From contig NZ_CP102931.1 in the NCBI RefSeq assembly GCF_024734665.1, positions 6,260,001 through 6,324,000 of the forward strand: a stretch of DNA of 64,000 nucleotides. Reading direction: 5' to 3'. The DNA comes from Variovorax paradoxus (GTDB lineage: Bacteria > Pseudomonadota > Gammaproteobacteria > Burkholderiales > Burkholderiaceae_C). Every line of letters starts with the position of its first letter. Position 1 is the stretch's first letter. Shown piece after piece: positions 1-8,881 of the stretch. The notes beneath the pieces were generated by a model. The model did not search any database. It saw only the letters and a list, made by a program, of their open reading frames with translations, and was not told where the DNA came from. A program made the position numbers and the translations under genes.

Positions 1-765
1 GTAGTGCACAAGCACTTCGGCCTCGCCTTCGGCCTGCAGGCCGTCGAGCATGCGTGCCACACGCTGCGGATTGCCGGCCAGCACGGCTTCGGAGAGCTTG
101 AACACGTCGTAGCGCGCCACGTTGTTGACCGCGCCTTCGACCTGCTCCCAGCTCAGCTCGCCGGCCGGATGCAGCAGTGCGAGCTTCTGGATTTCCTGGT
201 GCGCAGCGAGCAGGTTTCCCTCCACGCGATCGGCAAAGAACTGCAGCGTGCGCTGGCCTTCGTCGCCGGGCATCACGCGCTGGCCCTGCTGACCCAGGCG
301 CTGCGCGATCCATTGCGGCAGCGCGCTGCGCTCGATCGGGTCGACCTGGATGCTCGCGCCGTTGTTCTCCAGCGCCGAGAACCAGGCGCCGGTGCGCGTG
401 GCCTTGTCCAGCCGCGGCAACATCACCAGCGTGAGCGTGCCGTCGTTGCCGGGCGCGGACTCGGCCATCTGCTGCAACGCCGCGCTGCCGTCCTTGCCGG
501 GCTTGCCCGAAGGAATGCGGATCTCGACGATCTGCTTATCGGCGAACAGCGAGAGCGAGCCCCCGGCCGCGAGCACCGCGCTCCAGTCGAAGTGCGCGCC
601 GGCCACGGTGTAAGAGCTGCGCTCGGTATAGCCCTGCGCGCGCGCGGCGGTGCGGATGGCGTCGGCCGCCTCCTGCGCGAGCAGCGGCTCGTCGCCGTGG
701 ATCGTGTAGAGCGGCTTCAGGCCCTTCTGCAGGTGGGCCCCGAGCTGGGCGCTGGCAAGTTGCAT
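1..765 (-). CDS. holA: DNA polymerase III delta subunit, 3' part beyond window edge
   Basis: Delta subunit of the DNA polymerase III clamp loader, which opens the beta clamp during cytoplasmic DNA replication. The frame begins at ATG 763-765 (MQLASAQLGAHLQKG) and runs without a stop to base 1, so about 255 N-terminal residues are visible and the C-terminus is missing. The segments LYTIHGDEPLL near the start, VEIRIPSGKPGKDG and the region ending in EVLVHY fit the N-terminal AAA+ domain of HolA. It is the last visible gene of a leuS-lptE-holA minus-strand run, starting 28 bp after the lptE stop. The family call is confident; only completeness is limited. Confidence 0.93.
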   Translation of the reverse strand, partial: MQLASAQLGAHLQKGLKPLYTIHGDEPLLAQEAADAIRTAARAQGYTERSSYTVAGAHFDWSAVLAAGGSLSLFADKQIVEIRIPSGKPGKDGSAALQQMAESAPGNDGTLTLVMLPRLDKATRTGAWFSALENNGASIQVDPIERSALPQWIAQRLGQQGQRVMPGDEGQRTLQFFADRVEGNLLAAHQEIQKLALLHPAGELSWEQVEGAVNNVARYDVFKLSEAVLAGNPQRVARMLDGLQAEGEAEVLVHY

Positions 766-793
766 GGAAATGGAATGACCGGAGCGCGCGGGC

Positions 794-1339
794 TCAGAGT
801 TCCTTGACGGCCGCCAGGCGGCGCATCAGCTGCTGCGCGATGTCCGACTGCATGTCGCGGAACAGCAGGTCGGCTTCGCCTTCCTTGGCCAGCGCGTTGG
901 TTTCGTTGAAGCTCAGGTCGCGCGTCTGCGAGACGTCGGTGGCCGGCAGCAGGTCTTTGCCACCCGGCGTGCGCAGGCGGAAGCGCACCTTCAGCTGAAG
1001 CTGCAGCTCGCGCACCAGGCCGGCCGAATTGGTCGAGATCACGATGCGGTTGCGGTCCTCGCTCAGGATCTCCAGCACCACGTCGGCGGCCGGCGCCGGG
1101 GACGAACCACCGGCGGTGGTCGTGTCAGGCGTTACCACCGTCACCGTGCCGGTTGCCCGCAGCTCGCGCCGGATCTGGTTGATCATGGCCGAGTTGCCCG
1201 ACACCTGCAGCGTCTTGAACGCGAAGACAGGCGCCTTGCGCAGCTCGAAACCGCAACCGGCCAGGCCGAGCGAAGCGCCCGCCGCCGTCAGTCCAAGAAG
1301 AAAGCCGCGGCGCGGCAGCGAGACATTGCGAGTGTTCAT
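794..1339 (-). CDS. lptE: LPS-assembly lipoprotein LptE
   Basis: Outer-membrane lipoprotein that plugs the LptD barrel and helps insert lipopolysaccharide into the outer leaflet. The 181-residue product has a lipoprotein signal ending in LAGC, with the acylated Cys at position 29, followed directly by the GFELR segment typical of LptE. I chose ATG 1337-1339 because it gives a proper signal peptide; longer frames run into leuS. The gene starts 11 bp after the leuS stop and precedes holA, a classic arrangement. Oddity: the signal carries LPRRGFLLG, a twin-arginine-like stretch, before the hydrophobic core. Confidence 0.93.
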   Translation of the reverse strand: MNTRNVSLPRRGFLLGLTAAGASLGLAGCGFELRKAPVFAFKTLQVSGNSAMINQIRRELRATGTVTVVTPDTTTAGGSSPAPAADVVLEILSEDRNRIVISTNSAGLVRELQLQLKVRFRLRTPGGKDLLPATDVSQTRDLSFNETNALAKEGEADLLFRDMQSDIAQQLMRRLAAVKEL

Positions 1340-1350
1340 GCTTGAGTCGT

Positions 1351-3981
1351 TCAAAGGACCACGTTGACCAGACGGCCGGGAACCACGATCACGCGCTTGG
1401 GCGGCGCGCCTTCGGCGAAGTTGACGAAATCGTCGCAGGCGAGCGCGAGCTTCTCGATCTCGTCCTTCGATGCGCCGGCCGGCACGCTGAGCTTGCCGCG
1501 CAGCTTGCCGTTGACCTGCAGCATGAGTTCGATCTCGTCCTGCACCAGCGCTGCGACGTCGATCGCGGGCCAGGGCGCATCGAGCAGGCCGCCCAGGCCC
1601 TTGTCGTAGCCGAGTTCGTTCCACAGCTGCTGGGCGATGTGCGGCGTGGCTGGGTAAAGACAGCGCAGCAGGATGCCGAAGCCTTCGTTCACGGCGGCCA
1701 AGTCGCCCGGGGTGCCCTCGGATTTAAAGCCCTCGAGCGCGTTGAGCAGCTTCATCGTGCCCGACACCACCGTGTTGTATTGCATGCGCTGGTAGTCGTA
1801 GTCGATTTGGCGCAGCACGGTGTGCACCTCGCGGCGCAGCGCCTGAGCATTCTTGCCGTACGTCGGCGGCCCTCCCAGGGTCACAGGCTGTTCCGCCTGC
1901 GCGGCACCGAAGTTCCACACCCGGCGCAGGAAGCGGTAGCTGCCTTCGACGGCCGCGTCGTTCCACTCGAGCGTGGCTTCGGGCGGCGCGGTGAACATGG
2001 TGTACAGGCGCGCGGTGTCGGCGCCGTATTTCTCGATCAGGTCCTGCGGGTCGACGCCGTTGCGTTCACTCTTGCCCATCTTGCCGACGCCGCCGTACTC
2101 GACCTTCGTGCCGTCGGCGGTGGTGCCGCCGATGATGCGGCCCTGCGCGTCGAGCACCGTCGTGACTTCAGTCGGCGGGAAGTAGTCCTTGCCGCCCTTT
2201 TCATTGCGCTTGTAGAAGATGTGGTTGAGCACCATGCCCTGCGTCAGCAGCTTGCTGAAGGGCTCGTCGGCCTTCACCAGGCCAAGGTCGCGCATCACCT
2301 TGGTCCAGAAGCGCGCGTACAGCAGGTGAAGAATGGCGTGTTCGATGCCGCCGATGTACTGGTCCATCGGCATCCAGTAGTCGGCGCCGCCGGCCACCAT
2401 GGCTTCGTCGTTCTTCGGATCGCAGTAGCGCATGAAGTACCACGACGAATCGACGAAGGTGTCCATCGTGTCGGTTTCGCGCCGCGCGGGCTTGCCGCAG
2501 ACGGGGCAGACCACGCCAGCGTGGAAGCCTTCGTGCTTGTTCAGCGGGTTGCCCGAACCGTCCGGCACGCAGTCGGTGGGCAGCACCACGGGCAGGTCTT
2601 TTTCGGGCACCGGCACCGCGCCGTGTTCGTCGCAATGGATGATCGGGATCGGCGTGCCCCAGTAGCGCTGGCGGCTCACGCCCCAATCGCGCAGGCGCCA
2701 GGTGGTCTGCAGTTCGCCCAGGTCCTTCTGGCCCAGCGCATGCGCCACGGCGGCCACGGCCTCCTTGTACGACATGCCGCTGAAGTTGTCGGAGTTGATC
2801 GTCACGCCGCGCTGCTTGTCCGCGTACCAGTCCTGCCACTTGTGATAGTCGAAGTGCGGCTCGTCGTCGACCAGCACCACCTGGATGATCTCGATGCCGT
2901 ACTTGTTGGCGAAGGCGAAATCGCGCTCGTCGTGCGCGGGCACGCCCATCACGGCGCCGTCGCCGTAGCCGATCAGCACGTAGTTGCCGACCCACACCGG
3001 CACCTGCTCCTCCGTGATCGGGTGCTTGACGGTCAGGCCCGTGGGCACGCCCTTCTTCTCTTGCGTGGCGAGTTCGGCCTCGGTGGTGCCGCCGCTCTTG
3101 CACTCCTCGATGAAGGCCGCGACCTTGGGGTCGAGCGTGGCGGCATGCGCGGCCAGCGGATGCTCGGGCGCCACGGCGCAGAAGGTCACGCCCATGATGG
3201 TGTCGGCTCGCGTGGTGAACACGTACATGCGGCCGTCCTGGATCAGCTTGCCGCTCGCGCCCTTGATGTCATGCGTGAAGGCGAAGCGCAGGCCCTCGCT
3301 CTTGCCGATCCAGTTTTCCTGCATCAGCTTGACGCGCTCGGGCCAGCCCGGCAGCTTGTGCTGGGTGTGTTCGAGCAGTTCCTCGGCGTAGTCGCTGATC
3401 TTCAGGTAGTAGCCCGGGATCTCGCGGCGCTCGACCGTGGCGCCGGTGCGCCAGCCCTTGCCGTCGATCACCTGCTCGTTGGCCAGCACGGTCTGGTCGA
3501 CCGGGTCCCAGTTGACGACCTGGGTCTTGCGGTAGGCAATGCCCTTTTCGAGCATCTTCAGGAACAGCCACTGGTTCCACTTGTAGTAGCTCGGATCGCA
3601 GGTGGCGATCTCTCGGCTCCAGTCGATGGCCAGGCCCATGGCCTGGAGCTGGCCCTTCATGTAGGCGATGTTCTCGTAGGTCCACTTGGCCGGCGGCACG
3701 CCGTTCTTCAGCGCCGCGTTCTCGGCCGGCAGGCCGAAGGCGTCCCAGCCCATGGGCATCAGCACGTTGTAGCCGCTCATGCGCAGGTGGCGCGTGAGCA
3801 TGTCGTTGATCGTGTAGTTGCGCACGTGGCCCATGTGCAGCTTGCCGCTGGGGTACGGCAGCATCGAGCAGGCGTAGTACTTCTTGCGGCTCGTGTCCTC
3901 GGTGACGCGGTAGGCGTCGGCGGCGCTCCATTGCGCCTGGGCAGCGGACTCGACGTCGCTGGGTTTGTAGCTGGGATTCAT
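1351..3981 (-). CDS. leuS: Leucyl-tRNA synthetase
   Basis: Class I aminoacyl-tRNA synthetase that charges tRNA-Leu with leucine in the cytoplasm. The 876-residue product is of normal bacterial length. The HIGH-type motif is HMGH at residues 49-52, just after LPYPSGK. The KMSKS loop reads KMGKS in the C-terminal third ([12 protein letters not shown]). The editing domain contains the expected TTRADT segment and [15 protein letters not shown]. The start ATG 3979-3981 gives the canonical MNPSYKP opening. It is first in the minus-strand run leuS-lptE-holA and faces divergently away from the binding-protein gene at 4143, with about 160 bp of non-coding sequence between them. Confidence 0.98.
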   Translation of the reverse strand: MNPSYKPSDVESAAQAQWSAADAYRVTEDTSRKKYYACSMLPYPSGKLHMGHVRNYTINDMLTRHLRMSGYNVLMPMGWDAFGLPAENAALKNGVPPAKWTYENIAYMKGQLQAMGLAIDWSREIATCDPSYYKWNQWLFLKMLEKGIAYRKTQVVNWDPVDQTVLANEQVIDGKGWRTGATVERREIPGYYLKISDYAEELLEHTQHKLPGWPERVKLMQENWIGKSEGLRFAFTHDIKGASGKLIQDGRMYVFTTRADTIMGVTFCAVAPEHPLAAHAATLDPKVAAFIEECKSGGTTEAELATQEKKGVPTGLTVKHPITEEQVPVWVGNYVLIGYGDGAVMGVPAHDERDFAFANKYGIEIIQVVLVDDEPHFDYHKWQDWYADKQRGVTINSDNFSGMSYKEAVAAVAHALGQKDLGELQTTWRLRDWGVSRQRYWGTPIPIIHCDEHGAVPVPEKDLPVVLPTDCVPDGSGNPLNKHEGFHAGVVCPVCGKPARRETDTMDTFVDSSWYFMRYCDPKNDEAMVAGGADYWMPMDQYIGGIEHAILHLLYARFWTKVMRDLGLVKADEPFSKLLTQGMVLNHIFYKRNEKGGKDYFPPTEVTTVLDAQGRIIGGTTADGTKVEYGGVGKMGKSERNGVDPQDLIEKYGADTARLYTMFTAPPEATLEWNDAAVEGSYRFLRRVWNFGAAQAEQPVTLGGPPTYGKNAQALRREVHTVLRQIDYDYQRMQYNTVVSGTMKLLNALEGFKSEGTPGDLAAVNEGFGILLRCLYPATPHIAQQLWNELGYDKGLGGLLDAPWPAIDVAALVQDEIELMLQVNGKLRGKLSVPAGASKDEIEKLALACDDFVNFAEGAPPKRVIVVPGRLVNVVL

Positions 3982-4142
3982 GGCGGTTCGGCAAGAGCCC
4001 GGCTCGGAGCGGCCGGGAACGCGGGATTATCGCGCCCGGGCGAAAGCCCTGGCCGGCAGACTCTAGACTCGGGGCACGTAACCTGCGTGTTGCGCGGGTA
4101 ACGCCTGCCGTCCGACAGGTTTTTCGCACCGCCTGGAACACC

Positions 4143-5117
4143 ATGAAACTGCGCCTGAAACACCTCGCCCTGGGCCTCGCGGCCGCCGCCGGCCTCGCCG
4201 CCACGCCTCTGTGGGCCCAGCAGAACGACAAGCCCCTGCGCATCGTCGTGCCCTTTGCCACCGGCGGCGCGCAGGACGTGATCGCGCGCTACCTGGGCGC
4301 CAAGCTCACCGACAAGCTGGGCCAGCCCGTCATCATCGACAACAAGGCCGGCGCGGGCGGCATCGTGGCAGCCGACGCGGTGGCCAAGGCAACCGACGGT
4401 GCCACGGTACTGCTGGCCACCGGCGGCGCGATCACGATCGCGCCCCACCTGCAGCCCAAGCTCCCCTACGACCCGGTGCACGAGCTGGTGCCGGTGGCCC
4501 TGGTGGCCGACACGCCGATGACGCTGTCCGTGCGCACCGAGAGCCCCTACAAGACGGTGGCCGACGTGCTGCGCGACGCCAAGGCCAGGCCGGGCCAGGT
4601 GACCTATGCCTCGACCGGCAACGGCACCGTGTCGCACCTGACCGGGGCACTGCTGGCGCAGGCGAGCGGCACGAACCTGCTGCACGTGCCCTACCGGGGC
4701 GCCGCGCCCGCCATGACGGACCTGCTGGGCGGGCAGGTGGCCGCCATCGTCACCAGCGTGGCCTCGATCGAACCCATGGTCGCCAGCGGCAAGGCGCGCG
4801 TGCTCGGCACCTTCTCTCGGGTTTCCCTTCCCAGCATGGGCTCGGCCCCGACCATCGGCGAAGCCACGGGCCTGCCGGGGATGGAAGTGCCGGTCTGGGT
4901 CGGCGTGATGGCGCCCGCGCGCATGCCCGCGGCGAGCGTCGAGAAGCTGTCGGCGGCGCTGGTCGAGGTGTGCAACCTGCCGGAGACGAAGCAGCGCTTC
5001 GCCCAGTTGGGCGCGGTGAATACCTGTGGCGGCCCGGCTGCCTTGGGCAAGGTCGTGACGGAAGACAGCCAGCGTTGGGCGAAGGTGATCAAGCAGGGCG
5101 GGATCAAGGTTGACTGA
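4143..5117 (+). CDS. Bug/TctC-family periplasmic substrate-binding protein
   Basis: Periplasmic solute-binding protein of the tripartite tricarboxylate transporter (Bug, TctC) family, 324 residues. A Sec signal peptide covers about residues 1-25 (cleavage after LWA). The mature part starts with the family hallmark PLRIVVPFATGG and has the conserved GKPV-like segment GQPVIIDNKAGAGG followed by HVPYRGAAPA. Members bind small carboxylates or related metabolites. No tctA or tctB membrane genes are nearby, so it is an orphan, as is common for this family in Comamonadaceae and Burkholderiales. Its last 8 bases overlap the start of the opine-dehydrogenase-like gene, implying translational coupling. 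The ligand cannot be told from sequence. Confidence 0.9.
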   Translation: MKLRLKHLALGLAAAAGLAATPLWAQQNDKPLRIVVPFATGGAQDVIARYLGAKLTDKLGQPVIIDNKAGAGGIVAADAVAKATDGATVLLATGGAITIAPHLQPKLPYDPVHELVPVALVADTPMTLSVRTESPYKTVADVLRDAKARPGQVTYASTGNGTVSHLTGALLAQASGTNLLHVPYRGAAPAMTDLLGGQVAAIVTSVASIEPMVASGKARVLGTFSRVSLPSMGSAPTIGEATGLPGMEVPVWVGVMAPARMPAASVEKLSAALVEVCNLPETKQRFAQLGAVNTCGGPAALGKVVTEDSQRWAKVIKQGGIKVD

Positions 5118-6189
5118 GGTTTCGGGCAAGAAGTACCACGTCGGCATCGCTGGCGCTGGGGCGATCGCGCTGGCCAGCGCGGCTTGGCTGCGACAGGCGG
5201 GCCACGGCGTCACCGTGTGGTCGCCGGGCGGCCAGGGCGCAGAAGCCTTGCGCACGCAGGCGTTGGAGGCCAGCGGCATCCAGTCGTTTTCAGTGACCGT
5301 CGAAGTCGCCGACGACGCGGCCGGGCTGTGCGCAGCCTCGGACGTGCTGCTGCTCGCCCTGCCGGTCAACGGCCACAAATGCGTGATGGATGCGCTGCTG
5401 CCCTGCCTGCGCGATGGCCAGACCGTGATCGTCAGTTCGATGGCCTCGCTGTCGTCGCTCTATCTCCATGAAGCGGCCCGCCGCGCCGGCCGGCAGATCA
5501 CCGTCGCCAGCTTCGGCACGACCGTGCTGACCGCGCGCCGCGAATCGGGCACGCAGGTCAGGGTGATGACGCGGCGCAAGGCCGTCGGCGTTTCCGCCCT
5601 GCCCGCCTTCGAGACGGCCCAGGCCGTCGCGCTGTGCACCGACCTCTTCGGCGACGGCTTCTCCGCGCAGGGCAGCGCCCTCGCCAGCGCCCTGGCCAAC
5701 GTCAACCCGCAGTCCCACGGCCCGCTCGCGGTCTTCAACTGGACCCGCATCGAGCGCGCCGAGAACTGGCCGCAGTACCACTGCATGACGCCCGGCGTGT
5801 CGCGCGCGATCGAGGCGCTTGACCAGGAACGCCGCGCCGTGGCCGCAGCCTTCGGCATCGAGCTCGGCCCCATCGAGGCGCACTTCGCGCGCTCCTTCGG
5901 CACCACGTCGGAAAAGCTCGAAGACATTGCCGCCGAGCTGCACGCCAAGCGCGGCGGCCCGCCCGGTCCCACGCAAACCGACACCCGCTACGTGACCGAA
6001 GACATGCCCTACGGCCTGGCCTTCGTCGAGGCGCTGGGCGCCATCGCCGGCGTGCCGACGCCCGCGACGCACACCATCGTGGATGCGGCCTCGCTGGTCA
6101 ACGGCGTCGACTTCCGCCGCGAAAACGACCTGCTCGAACCGCTGGGCCTGGCGAACGAAACTGTCGCCGGGCTGCTCGCGCGCCTATGA
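5110..6189 (+). CDS. NAD(P)-dependent octopine/nopaline dehydrogenase family protein
   Basis: A 359-residue dehydrogenase-like protein. The N-terminus forms a Rossmann fold (VGIAGAGAIALAS, residues 11-23). The C-terminal half contains NVNPQSHGPLAVFNWTRIE and an invariant-looking Tyr-His pair (QYHCMTPGVSRAIEALDQER), which matches the octopine/nopaline dehydrogenase domain. Such enzymes reductively condense an amino acid with a 2-oxo acid or run the reverse reaction; the real substrate here is unknown. Translation most likely starts at TTG 5110, overlapping the stop of the binding-protein gene by 8 bp. The 3' end overlaps the convergent gene at 6184 by 6 bp. The overlap suggests the binding protein and enzyme act on the same or related molecules, which is inference. 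Confidence 0.8.
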   Translation: MTEVSGKKYHVGIAGAGAIALASAAWLRQAGHGVTVWSPGGQGAEALRTQALEASGIQSFSVTVEVADDAAGLCAASDVLLLALPVNGHKCVMDALLPCLRDGQTVIVSSMASLSSLYLHEAARRAGRQITVASFGTTVLTARRESGTQVRVMTRRKAVGVSALPAFETAQAVALCTDLFGDGFSAQGSALASALANVNPQSHGPLAVFNWTRIERAENWPQYHCMTPGVSRAIEALDQERRAVAAAFGIELGPIEAHFARSFGTTSEKLEDIAAELHAKRGGPPGPTQTDTRYVTEDMPYGLAFVEALGAIAGVPTPATHTIVDAASLVNGVDFRRENDLLEPLGLANETVAGLLARL

Positions 6190-6780
6190 CGCTGCGGCCT
6201 CGGGGAACACCGGCTCCCCGAGGTTGAGCATCAGCCGGTTGGCCCAGGCGAAGATGGCAACCGAGTGGATCAGGTCGAGGATTTCCAGCTCGGTCAGCCC
6301 GACCTCCTTCAACCCGCGCACGTCGTCGGCCGAAATCTTGTCGGGTTCCACGCCGAGACGAATCGAAAACTCGACGATGGCCTTCTCGCGCGCCGTAGTG
6401 CCCGCGCCCATCGGCTCCTCGAACACCTGAGAGATCACGTCGTTGCGCTTGGCCAGTTGCTCGAAGCGCTGGGCATGCACCGAGGCACAGTACACGCAGC
6501 CGTTGACGCGCGACTCCACCGTGGCGCCCAGCTCGCGCTCGGCGCGCGGCATGCCACCCGGCGCGAACATGATCGCGTTGAAGGCAATCGAGCGCTGCAG
6601 CAGTATCTCGGGCTGATGCGCCAGCACCAGAAAGTACGGCGAGGTGCGCGCCTGCGGGCTCATCTCGTCCAACGCCGCCAGTTGCGCCGGCGTGGCGGTG
6701 TCGACGTTCACCGTGTCGAGCCACGGCTTCCACTTCAGCACTTCGTTGGTAAAACCCTTGATGCGGATCGGGGCCGTCAT
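6184..6780 (-). CDS. Alkylhydroperoxidase-domain (CMD/AhpD-fold) protein
   Basis: A 198-residue protein of the carboxymuconolactone-decarboxylase/AhpD fold. The signature of the redox-active members is present: E91 upstream, then C95-V-Y-C98 and H102 (NGCVYCASVHAQRF). It resembles the peroxidase-related family I know as Avi_7169-type (from memory). Active members reduce peroxides using the Cys pair. It overlaps the upstream gene (6777-7289) by an ATGA, so the two CMD proteins are probably made together, and its 3' end overlaps the convergent dehydrogenase-like gene by 6 bp. The physiological substrate is not known. Confidence 0.83.
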   Translation of the reverse strand: MTAPIRIKGFTNEVLKWKPWLDTVNVDTATPAQLAALDEMSPQARTSPYFLVLAHQPEILLQRSIAFNAIMFAPGGMPRAERELGATVESRVNGCVYCASVHAQRFEQLAKRNDVISQVFEEPMGAGTTAREKAIVEFSIRLGVEPDKISADDVRGLKEVGLTELEILDLIHSVAIFAWANRLMLNLGEPVFPEAAAS

Positions 6781-7289
6781 GCCGCCACCTCCACCGCTGC
6801 CAGCGCCTTAAGGCCCGCGGCAACGCGGATCTGGTACGACAGGAAAGCGATCAGCTGGCTCATTGCCACGATGGCAGGCGTCGACAGGCCGCTGTCGGCC
6901 AGCGACTGCACGGCCGCCCTGTCGCCCTCGATGGGGCGTTCGATCAGCTTGCCGGTGAAGGCCAGCACGGCCTGCAGGCGCGCATCGGCCACGGGCTTGC
7001 CGGCATCCACCGCCGCAATCACGGCGCCGTCTGCGCCTTCGGCCACCAGCCGGTCGCGGTAGTGCGCGGCCAGGCTGTCCGCCTTCGACACGCAGCAGGC
7101 ATGCAGCGCCACCAGCAGCCGCTCGCTCACTGACAGGCCTTCGACGGCCGGGGAAAACATCGCGTCGTAGCTGCCCTGCGTCGCGGCGACGACCTTGTCG
7201 CGCTGGCGGCGCAGCGCCCAGGCGGGGTGGTCCGGTGCCAGCGGGACGGCGGCATCGATCACATCGAAAGTGAGAGTGCTGGTTGTCAT
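6777..7289 (-). CDS. CMD-domain protein lacking the CxxC motif
   Basis: A 170-residue CMD-fold protein that resembles the Avi_7170-type family usually paired with the preceding kind of gene. In the position where redox-active members carry CxxC it has adjacent cysteines (C65-C66, ALHACCVSKADSLAAHY), with His at 76. It is therefore unlikely to use the standard AhpD disulfide chemistry by itself. The start ATG 7287-7289 follows the flavin monooxygenase stop by 3 bp, and its stop overlaps the next gene by 4 bp. The three genes (monooxygenase, CMD, CMD) form a tight minus-strand operon. The function may be structural, or the two CMD proteins may form a heteromer (inference). Confidence 0.75.
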   Translation of the reverse strand: MTTSTLTFDVIDAAVPLAPDHPAWALRRQRDKVVAATQGSYDAMFSPAVEGLSVSERLLVALHACCVSKADSLAAHYRDRLVAEGADGAVIAAVDAGKPVADARLQAVLAFTGKLIERPIEGDRAAVQSLADSGLSTPAIVAMSQLIAFLSYQIRVAAGLKALAAVEVAA

Positions 7290-7292
7290 GGT

Positions 7293-8750
7293 TCAGTTTC
7301 TTTCCTGAGGCGGCAGCGCGGGCGTCCATTCGTCGCCGAAGAGTTCCGGCTCGGCGTAGGCCTCGAGGTTGGCGTAGTGGTGGTCGAAGTCTTCGCGGTA
7401 GAACAGGCTGGCGATGCCGCTGGCCAGCCGCTTGGCGCCATCGCTGATGGCCGGGATGTCGCCCGACACCGTGCCGTGCGACAGCGCCGCCGGGTAGCAG
7501 AAGCAGTGGATGCGCCCGAGCCCCGGGCATTCGCCCGGCACGCGCTCCTGGAATTCGAAGACCGGCCCGAGGTCGGGCGAGTCGGCCAGTTCCTGGTCTT
7601 CGTCGCCGGGGGCGGGCACGAAGCGGTCTTTCCAGGTGCGCACCTGGGCGGCGATGCCGTCGAACTCGGGGCGGTTGGGCCAGTCGACCTGGAAGCCGGT
7701 CGAGACGATGAGGAAGTCGAATTCGAAGTCGCCCTTCGGCGTCGACACGCGCATCGAATCGCCCTTCGGCTCGATGGCCAGGATCGGGCAGCCGAAGTTG
7801 AAGAAGGCATTGGCGTGCCCCGACACCCGCAGCGTGCTGCCGTGCGGCGGCGGCACATTCGCCACGTTGATGTAGTGGCGGATGCGCCATTTGAGCTCGT
7901 CGGGCAGGTCGTAGTGGCCCTGTGTGAGCCCCGGCACGCCCGCGCCCTTGCCCTTGTTGACTCGCGGCAGATCGGGCCGGCGGATCAGCAGTTCGACACT
8001 GCGCGCGCCGGCCTCCAGTGCGGTGCCCGCGCTGTCCATGGCCGAGGAGCCCGCGCCGACCACGCCCACGCGCAGGCCCTTGAGCTGGCCGTAATCCATT
8101 TCGTCGGAGGAATGCGCCCATTTCGAGCGCGGCAGCGCGTTGACGAAAGCGGGAATGGCCGGCCCGCCGAGGCCGTCGCGCCCGGTGGCGAGCACGATGC
8201 GGCGCGCCAGCACGCTGCGTTCGCCTTGCGGCGTGCGCAGGTCCAGGCGCACGCCGGTCGCGTCAGGCAGGGGGTGGATGCCAGTCACGGCCGTGTCGTT
8301 GCGCACGTCCACGCCCATCACGCGGCGGTACCAGACCAGGTAGTCCATCCACTGCAGGCGCGGGATCTTGTCCATCGCCGTCCAGGCCTCCAGCCCGAAC
8401 TGGGCCTCGAACCACGCCCGGAAGGTGAGCGACGGCAGGCCCAGCGCGGGACCGGTGAGCTCCTTGGGCGAACGCAGCGTCTCCATGCGCGCCGTGGTCG
8501 CCCAGGGGCCTTCGCTGCCCGCGGGCGAGCGGTCGAACACCACCGCGCGGATGCCCAATTGCGCCAGCGCGACCGAGGCAGCCAAGCCGGCCTGCCCGCC
8601 GCCGATGACGACCACGTCGAGCATCGGTTCACCGTCAGCCTGCCGCGCGGGCATCCAGTTGCGCCCGGGCCAGCCGAGGTATTCGAGGTCCTGGGCGAGC
8701 CGCGCTTCGAGCGCGGCGAGGGAAGAAGAGGCGGAATCTGATGTCGTCAT
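7293..8750 (-). CDS. Flavin-containing monooxygenase-like NAD(P)/FAD oxidoreductase
   Basis: A 485-residue FAD- and NAD(P)H-binding oxidoreductase. The FAD-binding GGGQAG lies at residues 50-55 and a second dinucleotide-binding motif (GVVGAGSSAMDSA) occurs near residue 231. The segment IVSTGFQVDWP resembles the conserved ATG region of group B monooxygenases. Members of this class oxidise N- or S-containing or carbonyl substrates. The gene heads a minus-strand operon with two CMD-fold genes and is transcribed divergently from the alpha-glucosidase gene at 8882 across a 131-bp promoter region. The N-terminus before the FAD motif is about 45 residues longer than in minimal family members. The substrate is unknown. 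Confidence 0.8.
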   Translation of the reverse strand: MTTSDSASSSLAALEARLAQDLEYLGWPGRNWMPARQADGEPMLDVVVIGGGQAGLAASVALAQLGIRAVVFDRSPAGSEGPWATTARMETLRSPKELTGPALGLPSLTFRAWFEAQFGLEAWTAMDKIPRLQWMDYLVWYRRVMGVDVRNDTAVTGIHPLPDATGVRLDLRTPQGERSVLARRIVLATGRDGLGGPAIPAFVNALPRSKWAHSSDEMDYGQLKGLRVGVVGAGSSAMDSAGTALEAGARSVELLIRRPDLPRVNKGKGAGVPGLTQGHYDLPDELKWRIRHYINVANVPPPHGSTLRVSGHANAFFNFGCPILAIEPKGDSMRVSTPKGDFEFDFLIVSTGFQVDWPNRPEFDGIAAQVRTWKDRFVPAPGDEDQELADSPDLGPVFEFQERVPGECPGLGRIHCFCYPAALSHGTVSGDIPAISDGAKRLASGIASLFYREDFDHHYANLEAYAEPELFGDEWTPALPPQERN

Positions 8751-8881
8751 TTTGAAAAGCGGGAGCGGCGTCCAGTGTAGAAAGCTTCACGGGTCTTCGC
8801 GCCATGCACCGCCGCCCCGCACCTGCGTATCACTGGCCCGAATTTCGCATGCCACAATGATTTCAGACCACAGGGACCGGC

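Noticed and set aside
1342..4101. Long plus-strand open frame across leuS
   Set aside because: It is antisense to a clear leuS gene and its translation is His/Arg/Ala-rich, as expected from high-GC shadow frames.
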